The translations under genes were made by a program, and so were the position numbers. The notes under the pieces were generated by a model, which was not told where the DNA came from, searched no databases, and saw only the letters and a program-made list of their open reading frames with translations. Shown here in pieces: positions 1-4,907 of a stretch of DNA of 5,909 bases; the first letter of the stretch is position 1; every line of letters begins with the position of its first letter. This DNA is from Polyangiaceae bacterium (GTDB lineage: Bacteria > Myxococcota_A > Polyangia > Polyangiales > Polyangiaceae), in contig JAICXU010000235.1 of NCBI GenBank assembly GCA_025934595.1, forward strand, positions 1 to 5,909, read 5' to 3'.

Positions 1-349
1 CGGCCGCGAGCGCGTCTCGCGTGCGACCTTCGTCGAGAAGCGCGCGCGCATACACGTGATCGACGATCGGCGCGTGACGCACCGACGCGGGACTCGACTC
101 GACCGCACGAAGCGCGAGACCGGGCGAACGCGCATCGAGATAAGCCTGCGCGAGATCGCGACGCGCGCGAGCGTCGTCCGGATGATCGGCGACACTGGCT
201 TCGAGCTGGCGCACGGCTTCGGTTTGCTGCGCGGGCTCGAGCCCGAGACCGAGCACGGTGTGCTCGCGCTCCACGCCGCTCGCGAGCCAGAGAATTCCGG
301 CCGCCGTGAGAATGCCTGCGCTGTACGCCCGAAGAACGGAGCCCTTCAT
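1..349 (-). CDS. TPR-repeat protein with N-terminal membrane anchor or signal (partial, C-terminus beyond left edge)
   Basis: Only the first 116 codons are in the window; the frame is open to the left edge. Residues about 8-25 are hydrophobic and follow a short basic start (MKGSVLRAYSAGILTAAGIL), which fits a signal peptide or single membrane anchor. There is no lipobox cysteine. Residues about 45-85 read as a TPR unit (LEASVADHPDDARARRDLAQ, then AYLDARSPGLALRAVE), and about 97-116 begin another (VYARALLDEGRTRDALAA). TPR units are helix pairs that bind other proteins, so an envelope scaffold or assembly role is plausible, but no specific function can be named. The ATG at 347-349 is chosen because TGGGAG (complement of 355-360) lies five bases upstream. 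Third codon positions are strongly G/C, as in a real gene. It lies downstream of the ald-dehydrogenase pair on the same strand, across a 210-base gap, so it probably has its own promoter. I am sure of the reading frame and less sure of the export signal. Confidence 0.82.
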   Translation of the reverse strand, partial: MKGSVLRAYSAGILTAAGILWLASGVEREHTVLGLGLEPAQQTEAVRQLEASVADHPDDARARRDLAQAYLDARSPGLALRAVESSPASVRHAPIVDHVYARALLDEGRTRDALAA

Positions 350-354
350 GCACA

Positions 355-360
355 CTCCCA
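355..360 (-). promoter_or_regulatory. Ribosome binding site of the left-edge TPR gene
   Basis: The minus strand reads TGGGAG, then five bases, then ATG. This is a good Shine-Dalgarno match at normal spacing and it fixes the start of the partial TPR gene. I saw no convincing -35/-10 pair further upstream. Confidence 0.6.
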
Positions 361-526
361 CGATCGAGAATTGAGACGGGTCAGGTCAGAAAAAGTTCCA
401 AGTCTCGGCTTCACACGCGCCGACAATGGATGCCCCGTCGCTCTTCGCCAGACATCCACTGGGAAGCGAAAGTTTCAGATTTCTTCGACTCGGATTCGGA
501 TTTTCGCTTGGGCTTTTTCTTGCCGA

Positions 527-551
527 TTCCAGACGCGCATCCGCGCTGGAA
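527..551 (-). terminator. Hairpin after the dehydrogenase stop, possible transcript 3' end
   Basis: TTCCAG (527-532) pairs with CTGGAA (546-551), and CGCG (534-537) pairs with CGCG (542-545). This gives a ten-pair stem with a four-base loop and one bulged base (533). It lies eight bases past the TGA of the dehydrogenase gene on the minus strand. No U-tract follows in that direction, so it is not a textbook intrinsic terminator. It may protect the 3' end or mark a Rho-dependent or U-less stop. Confidence 0.45.
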
Positions 552-559
552 ATTTCGGC

Positions 560-1636
560 TCAGAATGCGTGGGCGAGCTCGTTCAGCACGAAATCGCCGA
601 CCTCCCGGGTCCCGAGCGATCCACCCACGTCGGCGGTGCATTTCTTCTCCGCGATCGCGCGCGCGGCTATTTTCTCGAGGCGCGGCTCTTCGTCGGCATG
701 ACCGAGATGCGCGAGCAGCATGCCCACGGTTTGGATGGCGGCGAGCGGATTGGCGATATTTTTCCCGGCGAGCGGCGGCGCCGATCCGTGCACGGGCTCG
801 AACATCGCGACTCGATTCGGATCTGCCGCGTGCACATTCGCGCTCGCTGCCATGCCGAGCCCGCCTTGAAGCGCAGCGCCGAGGTCGGTCACGATGTCGC
901 CGAAAAGATTACACGTGACGACGACCTCGAACGGCCGTGGGTCCTGCACCAAATAGAGGCAGAGCGCATCCACGTAGACGTGCTTTGCAAGGATGCCGGG
1001 GTACCGCTTCGCGACCTCGAAAAAGCAGCGATGCCAGAGCTCGTGCGCGTGCTTCATCGCGTTCGATTTGTCCGCCATGTGCACGGTTTTTTTTCCGTGT
1101 TTTTTCGCGTATTCGAACCCGGCCACGATGAGACGCTCGACGCCTTTTCGCGTGTTCACGTCTTCGTTGATCGCGATTTCGTCGGGCGTGCCGCGTTTGA
1201 ACTGCCCGCCCATGCCGACGTAGATGCCTTCGGTGTTCTCGCGGAACACGACGATGTCGATGTCTTTCGCCGTGAAGCCCTTCAGCGGGACGAGGCGATC
1301 GTCGAGGGCGCGAATCGGACGCACGTTTGCATAGAGATCGAGCCCGAATCGCAGCCCGAACAAGATGTCGCGCGCGTGCTCGAGACCCGGAACGCGTGGA
1401 TCGCCGAGCGCGCCGAGCAAAACCGCGCGCGCTTCGTGCTCGATGCGCTCGCGGATTTCTTTCGGGTACGTCGTGCCGTCTTTCAAATAGCGATCGGCGC
1501 CGAGATCGAGCTGCCACAAGTCGAGATCGAGCCCGCGCTTGTCGCGATAAAACTCGAGAACGCGACGAGCCTCTCTGACGACCTCGGTGCCGATGCCGTC
1601 GCCGGGGATCAACGTGATGAGTTGAGCGCTCGACAT
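560..1636 (-). CDS. Isocitrate/3-isopropylmalate dehydrogenase family protein
   Basis: This 358-residue enzyme belongs to the beta-decarboxylating dehydrogenases, which oxidise a malate-type 3-hydroxyacid with NAD(P)+ and release CO2; the length is normal for LeuB (about 350-360). Visible landmarks are the N-terminal LITLIPGDGIGTEV (6-19), the substrate arginines R96 and R106 in GLRFGLDLYANVRP, R132 and Y139 in FRENTEGIYVG, K190 in ADKSN, D223 in YVDA, metal ligands D247 and D251 in NLFGDIVTD, and the dinucleotide loop HGSAPPLAGKNIANP (283-297). DLYANVRP and RENTEG recall NAD-isocitrate dehydrogenase, while the overall form is close to proteins annotated as LeuB, so the substrate is not settled. 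The residue after GSAP is P288, where NAD-dependent LeuB has an Asp that binds the adenosine ribose. The ATG at 1634-1636 has only a weak ribosome site (CAGAG), and ald ends 18 bases upstream, so coupling to ald translation is likely. No leuC or leuD is present here. Confidence 0.9.
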   Translation of the reverse strand: MSSAQLITLIPGDGIGTEVVREARRVLEFYRDKRGLDLDLWQLDLGADRYLKDGTTYPKEIRERIEHEARAVLLGALGDPRVPGLEHARDILFGLRFGLDLYANVRPIRALDDRLVPLKGFTAKDIDIVVFRENTEGIYVGMGGQFKRGTPDEIAINEDVNTRKGVERLIVAGFEYAKKHGKKTVHMADKSNAMKHAHELWHRCFFEVAKRYPGILAKHVYVDALCLYLVQDPRPFEVVVTCNLFGDIVTDLGAALQGGLGMAASANVHAADPNRVAMFEPVHGSAPPLAGKNIANPLAAIQTVGMLLAHLGHADEEPRLEKIAARAIAEKKCTADVGGSLGTREVGDFVLNELAHAF

Positions 1637-1645
1637 GGACTCTGG

Positions 1646-1666
1646 CTTTTGGGCTCAGCCCAAAAG
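1646..1666 (-). repeat. Perfect 9-bp inverted repeat with the ald stop codon as its loop
   Basis: The minus strand reads CTTTTGGGC, TGA, GCCCAAAAG: two perfectly complementary 9-base arms around a three-base loop that is exactly the ald stop codon (1655-1657). One arm is coding sequence for the ald C-terminus (Leu-Leu-Gly) and the other lies in the 18-base gap before the dehydrogenase ATG. No U-tract follows, so it is not a standard terminator. It could tune expression between the two genes or stabilise the ald message. Confidence 0.7.
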
Positions 1667-2767
1667 TTTCTGCGTCGAGACGAACTCCATTTTGTGCGCT
1701 TGCGCGACGGGCTCGCAGGTCACATGACCTTGGTAGGTGTTGATGCCCTTCTCGAGCGCCTTGTCTTTTTTCGCCGCCGCCACGAGACCGTGCTCCGCGA
1801 TCTTGATCGCGTAGCCGATCGTCGTGTTCGTGAGCGCCCACGTCGAAGTTTGCGAGACCGCGCCCGGCATGTTCGGGACGCAGTAGTGCACGACGCCGGA
1901 CACTTCGTAGGTCGGGTTGTCGTGGGTCGTAGGACGACACGTCGCGATGCATCCGCCTTGATCGACCGCGACGTCGACGACGACGGATCCTTTTTCCATT
2001 TTTCCGATCAGCTCTTCGCTGACGAGCTTCGGCGCGACGGCGCCGGTGACGAGAACGGCACCCACCACCAAATCGGCTCGTTTTACCGCCTCTTCGATGT
2101 TCGTCGGATTCGAATAGAGCGTCTCGACGGCGCCGCCGAACACGTCTTCGAGATACGCCATCGTCTCGGCGCGAACGTCGAGCACGGTGACTTGTGCGCC
2201 CATGCCGATCGCGATCGTCGCTGCGTTGCGACCGACGACGCCGCCGCCGAGAATGACGACGCGACCACGGCGCGTGCCAGGAACGCCGCCGAGGAGGACG
2301 CCTTTTCCGCCGCGCTCTTTCTCGAGGCAGATCGCTCCGGCTTGCACGGCCATGCGGCCCGCGACCTCGCTCATCGGACGAAGAAGAGGAAGCGAGCCGT
2401 CGGCGAGCTCGATGGTCTCGTACGCAACGCCGGCCACGCCCGTCTCCGCGAGCTTCTTCGTGAGATCGGGCTCCGCCGCCAAATGCAGATACGTGTATAG
2501 TACAAGGTCTCGCCGGAAGAAGCCGTACTCCGCAGGGAGCGGCTCTTTCACTTTCACGACCATCTCGGCGCCCCAGGCTTCCGCGGCGGTCGCCACGATC
2601 TGCGCGCCTTGCTTCACGTACTCCGCGTCCGGAAGACCGCTCCCCTCGCCTGCCGATTTTTCGATGAGCACTTTGTGACCACGTGAGGTGAGGCTCTTCA
2701 CTCCGGCCGGGGTCATGCCGACACGGTACTCACGGGTTTTGATTTCTTTCGGAACGCCGATGATCAC
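1655..2767 (-). CDS. ald: Alanine dehydrogenase
   Basis: This cytosolic enzyme interconverts L-alanine and pyruvate plus ammonia with NAD+/NADH; it serves alanine use as carbon, nitrogen and energy source, or the reverse amination. The length, 370 residues, is the family norm. The start MIIGVPKEIKTREYRVGMTP is diagnostic. Known active-site residues can be placed: R15 (substrate), K74 in VKVKEP, H95 in YLHLA, and D269 in VVDVAVDQGG. The nucleotide-binding fold shows LGGGVVGRNAA (173-183), with D197 at the end of the second strand (VTVLD), as expected for NAD preference. The C-terminal part has the conserved HYCVPNMPGAVSQTST (294-309). The start is GTG at 2765-2767, set by the family N-terminus and by AAAGGAG eight bases upstream. 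It is the first gene of a pair with the dehydrogenase 18 bases downstream. It is divergent from pyrD. A short ORF overlaps its start. Confidence 0.97.
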   Translation of the reverse strand: MIIGVPKEIKTREYRVGMTPAGVKSLTSRGHKVLIEKSAGEGSGLPDAEYVKQGAQIVATAAEAWGAEMVVKVKEPLPAEYGFFRRDLVLYTYLHLAAEPDLTKKLAETGVAGVAYETIELADGSLPLLRPMSEVAGRMAVQAGAICLEKERGGKGVLLGGVPGTRRGRVVILGGGVVGRNAATIAIGMGAQVTVLDVRAETMAYLEDVFGGAVETLYSNPTNIEEAVKRADLVVGAVLVTGAVAPKLVSEELIGKMEKGSVVVDVAVDQGGCIATCRPTTHDNPTYEVSGVVHYCVPNMPGAVSQTSTWALTNTTIGYAIKIAEHGLVAAAKKDKALEKGINTYQGHVTCEPVAQAHKMEFVSTQKLLG

Positions 2768-2841
2768 GGGGAGAGCTCCTTTGCGAGAACGCGGGCGTAC
2801 CGTACTTCCGGCTCACGCATTTGCAAAGACGAGTCGCTCAT
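2764..2841 (-). CDS. Possible 25-residue leader ORF overlapping the ald start
   Basis: An ORF from ATG (2839-2841) to TGA (2764-2766) encodes MSDSSLQMREPEVRYARVLA followed by KELSP. Its stop shares bases with the ald GTG in a GTGA overlap, the layout usual in translationally coupled genes. The ald ribosome site lies inside it, at its AAG GAG codons. About two thirds or more of its third codon positions are G or C. Against it, the ATG has no clear ribosome site and the peptide is not recognised. An inner ATG at 2818-2820 would give an 18-residue version. It may be chance. Confidence 0.25.
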   Translation of the reverse strand: MSDSSLQMREPEVRYARVLAKELSP

Positions 2842-2892
2842 AACGCAGCTCGTCAGGATTGCTTTTTTCCGCGAACCATCCGACGGTCGCGC
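2768..2892. promoter_or_regulatory. Divergent control region between ald and pyrD
   Basis: ald (minus) and pyrD (plus) diverge from this stretch, so it must hold a promoter for each. Codon use in the pyrD frame before 2893 is not the G/C-ending type seen in the genes. It contains the 8-bp palindrome TTTGCAAA (2820-2827). On the minus strand TTGCAA is followed after 16 bases by TACGGT, a weak -35/-10 candidate for ald. No consensus promoter for pyrD was recognised. Confidence 0.45.
2776..2782 (-). promoter_or_regulatory. Ribosome binding site of ald
   Basis: The minus strand reads AAAGGAG, then eight bases, then GTG. This strong Shine-Dalgarno sequence decides the GTG start of ald. The spacer contains CTCTCC, which is partly complementary to the site, but the intervening loop is too short for a stable hairpin. 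Confidence 0.8.
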
Positions 2893-3951
2893 ATCTCGTA
2901 CGCGATCACGAAAAAGGCTCTTTTTCCCCTGTCGCCGCACGCAGCGCACGGCTTGGCGATGGCGGCGCTCGGCGTGCTCGAGCATGCGTCCGTGATGCGG
3001 GCGCTCGTGCGCCCCGGAAAAAATACGTTCGCGGAAGCTCTACGCGTCCGAAAAATGGGGCTCGAGTTCGCGCATCCCGTCGGGCTCGCCGGCGGCTTCG
3101 ACAAGAACGCGATGCGGCCGCGTGCGCTCGCGGCGCTCGGCTTCGCGCATGTCGAGATCGGCACGGTAACGGCGCTCGCGCAGGAGGAAAATCCTCGGCC
3201 GAATTTATTTCGACTCCCCGCCGATCACGCGCTCGTGAACCGTCTCGGATTTCCGAACGAGGGCGCGGACGCCGTCACGAAGCGGCTCGCGGAAAAAGGA
3301 TGCGACGTGCCCGTCGGAATCTCGATCGGAAAATCGCGCGCGGTGCCTACCCTGCCGATCGACGATGCGATCGCCGATTACGTGACGAGCTTTCGTTTCG
3401 CGAGACGCGCGCTCGAAAAAATAAAAGGCTTCGTCGTCGTCAACGTGTCGTCGCCGAACACGAAAGATCTGCGCGCCATGCAAGCGGCCGACATCGCGAA
3501 GCGGCTGCTCGATGCGATTTCGGCGGAAAATGCCCGGGATCCGCGCATCCCGGTTCTCGTCAAAGTCGCGCCCGACCTCGACGATGCCGCGCTCGATTCT
3601 CTCTTAGATGTCGTCCTCGCATCGGGGATCGAGGGCATCGTCGCCACGAACACCACCGTCGCGCGAGAGCACCTCGTCACCGATGCGAGCACGGTCGCCA
3701 GCATCGGCGGCGGCGGTCTCAGCGGTCCGCCTCTCCGAAGACGCGCTCGCACGATCGTCGCGCGCGCACGAAAAAAACTCGGACCCGAGAGGACGATCAT
3801 CGGCGTCGGCGGGATTTCCGACGGCCCCTCCGCGCTCGCGATGCTCGATGCCGGTGCCGATCTTCTGCAGCTCTACACGGGCATGATTTACGAGGGCCCG
3901 TTCATCGCGCGCAGCCTTGCCCGGGAAATCGCCGCCGCGCGCGGATGCTGA
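2821..3951 (+). CDS. pyrD: Dihydroorotate dehydrogenase, class 2 (quinone-dependent)
   Basis: PyrD oxidises dihydroorotate to orotate in pyrimidine synthesis, using FMN and passing electrons to membrane quinones. Numbering from the TTG at 2821, family motifs are GLAGGFDKN (88-96), VEIGTVT (111-117), NRLGFPNEG (140-148), ISIGKS (167-172), NVSSPNTKDLR (208-218) with S211 as the catalytic serine that marks class 2, VLVKVAPDL (245-253), ATNTT (275-279), GGGLSGPPL (297-305), GVGGIS (328-333) and LYTGMIYEGP (351-360). The N-terminal ITKKALFPLSPHAAHGLA matches the helical quinone-side segment of class 2 enzymes. The start is uncertain. The only standard start codon in place is TTG at 2821, which lacks a ribosome site and adds 24 Arg/His-rich residues. 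Alignment to E. coli PyrD puts residue 1 at the ATC at 2893. The C-terminus ends at a TGA 38 bases before the LysR gene. Confidence 0.93.
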   Translation: MQRRVAHNAARQDCFFPRTIRRSRISYAITKKALFPLSPHAAHGLAMAALGVLEHASVMRALVRPGKNTFAEALRVRKMGLEFAHPVGLAGGFDKNAMRPRALAALGFAHVEIGTVTALAQEENPRPNLFRLPADHALVNRLGFPNEGADAVTKRLAEKGCDVPVGISIGKSRAVPTLPIDDAIADYVTSFRFARRALEKIKGFVVVNVSSPNTKDLRAMQAADIAKRLLDAISAENARDPRIPVLVKVAPDLDDAALDSLLDVVLASGIEGIVATNTTVAREHLVTDASTVASIGGGGLSGPPLRRRARTIVARARKKLGPERTIIGVGGISDGPSALAMLDAGADLLQLYTGMIYEGPFIARSLAREIAAARGC

Positions 3952-3952
3952 T

Positions 3953-3966
3953 GCGCTCGTGAGCGC
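3953..3966. repeat. Short inverted repeat between pyrD and the LysR gene
   Basis: GCGCTC, GT, GAGCGC is a perfect 6-bp inverted repeat with a two-base centre, directly after the pyrD stop. It could be a small operator or a weak RNA hairpin. A C/T-rich stretch follows, without a U-tract, so it is a poor terminator. In G+C-rich DNA a repeat this short can arise by chance. Confidence 0.3.
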
Positions 3967-3980
3967 TCCTCCTCTATGAT

Positions 3981-3985
3981 GAAGG
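3981..3985 (+). promoter_or_regulatory. Ribosome binding site of the LysR-type gene
   Basis: GAAGG lies four bases before the ATG at 3990-3992. The spacing is short but usable, and the family N-terminus begins right after this ATG, so this start is preferred over any other. Confidence 0.5.
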
Positions 3986-3989
3986 CTCG

Positions 3990-4889
3990 ATGGCGGACCC
4001 GACATTTCTGAGGACATTTCTCGCCATCTATCGATCGGGCTCGGTCACGCAAGCCGCGCGTTCGTTGCACCTCACGCAGCCCGCGATTTCGCAGCATTTG
4101 AAGGCGCTCGAGGTGCAAGTCGGCCGTCCGCTCTTCGTCCGCCACAGCCGCGGCGTTCGGGCGACACCGGCGGCCCACGATCTCGCGCAATCGATCGCTC
4201 CTCACATCGACGCGCTCGACGCGGTGCTGGAAGCGATGCGCACCGGGCCCGAGGTCCCCGCCGGTCCGGTGCATCTCGGAGGGCCCGTTGATTTTCTCGC
4301 GACGCGCATCATTCCCGCGCTCGCGCCGCTCGTCGATCGCGGCGTGCGGCTGCTGGTGCGTCCCGGTCTCGCGTCCGAGCTGCTCGAAATGCTCGCGGCG
4401 GGCGAGCTCGATCTCCTGCTCGCGATGGCGCGCGCGCCTCTCGCCGACATCACGTTCGAGCCCTTCTTCGAAGAGGAGCTCGCGCTCGTCGTTCCCGCGG
4501 AAAATGCGCGCGAAGGAATCTCGGCGGAGACCGAGCCGAACGTCTTGGCGGAAGGCCCGTTCGTCACGTTCACGAACGACATGCCGGTCGTGCGTCGTTA
4601 TTTCCGCGAAGCCTACGGTCTCGAGGTCCGAAAAAATCCGAGCGTCGTCGTTCCCGATCTCCGCGCCGTCGCGGCCGCGGTCGCGGCGGGCGCTGGAATT
4701 TCCGTGCTTCCGAAGCATTTGATCGAAGCGGTCGGAAGCGAGCGGCTCGTCGCGATCGATCCGCCGAGCCCCGTGAAGCCCGAGGCCGTGTTCCTCGCGT
4801 ATCGAAGCGGCAAGCTGCATTCGCCGCGCGTCGCGGCGGTGCGATCGCTGCTCGCGGAGACCGCGGCCACCTGGAATCGTTCTTTTTAG
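3990..4889 (+). CDS. LysR-family transcriptional regulator
   Basis: At 299 residues this is a full-length LysR-type regulator. Residues 1-60 form the winged helix-turn-helix, with the classic SGSVTQAARSLHLTQPAISQ (16-35) followed by HLKALEVQVGRPLFVRHSRG (36-55). A linker helix at about 62-85 precedes the periplasmic-binding-protein-like effector domain (about 92-295: PVHLGGPVDFLATRIIPALA at its start, AGELDLLLAMA at 137-147, AAVAAGAGISVLPKHLIEAV at 229-248). Proteins of this family bind DNA as tetramers and respond to a small co-inducer, often a metabolite of the neighbouring pathway. The co-inducer cannot be read from sequence. Unusually for the family, it is not divergent from an obvious target; it follows pyrD by 38 bases and precedes the helical-repeat gene by 18 bases. 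Possible targets are these two genes, its own promoter or a distant locus. Confidence 0.95.
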   Translation: MADPTFLRTFLAIYRSGSVTQAARSLHLTQPAISQHLKALEVQVGRPLFVRHSRGVRATPAAHDLAQSIAPHIDALDAVLEAMRTGPEVPAGPVHLGGPVDFLATRIIPALAPLVDRGVRLLVRPGLASELLEMLAAGELDLLLAMARAPLADITFEPFFEEELALVVPAENAREGISAETEPNVLAEGPFVTFTNDMPVVRRYFREAYGLEVRKNPSVVVPDLRAVAAAVAAGAGISVLPKHLIEAVGSERLVAIDPPSPVKPEAVFLAYRSGKLHSPRVAAVRSLLAETAATWNRSF

Positions 4890-4907
4890 CGGCGAAGCGG
4901 ATCGAAG

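Larger units (their letters stand above)
350..559. other. Intergenic region between the dehydrogenase and TPR genes
   Basis: These 210 bases are visibly less G+C-rich than the flanking genes and carry no frame with the local codon bias. They contain the hairpin at 527-551, several A- or T-rich runs (for example around 388-394 and 513-519), a short direct repeat GGTCAGGTCA near 380 and a tandem TCGGATTCGGAT near 490. The region probably holds the 3' end of the ald-dehydrogenase transcript and the promoter of the TPR gene. I could not identify a consensus promoter. Confidence 0.6.

Noticed and set aside
411..641. Minus-strand ORF of 76 codons with a KSESESKKSE-like stretch in the intergenic gap
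   Set aside because: It starts inside the dehydrogenase gene in another frame, has no ribosome site, and its charged stretch comes from A-rich intergenic DNA and the tandem TCGGATTCGGAT repeat.
909..1952. Minus-strand frame of 347 codons bridging ald and the dehydrogenase
   Set aside because: It is an out-of-frame shadow of both genes with Arg/His-rich low-complexity content. A fusion or frameshift is not needed, because both genes are complete.
56..2500. Very long open frame of 814 codons on the plus strand
   Set aside because: It is antisense to two well-supported enzymes (ald and the dehydrogenase). Its protein is rich in Arg, Asp, His and Val with no recognisable domain, as expected from the complement of G+C-rich coding sequence.
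3445..3475. NTKDLR instead of NTPGLR after the PyrD catalytic serine
   Set aside because: Class 2 enzymes vary here (for example NTAGLR in human DHODH), and the catalytic SSPNT is intact, so this is not evidence of altered function.
2859..3962. Second plus-strand frame of 367 codons over pyrD
   Set aside because: It is a frame-shifted shadow of pyrD, mostly Arg/Ala/His residues without motifs.
3975..3980. TATGAT as a -10 box for the LysR gene
   Set aside because: It lies only nine bases before the ATG and overlaps the ribosome site area. No -35 element is present at the right distance.
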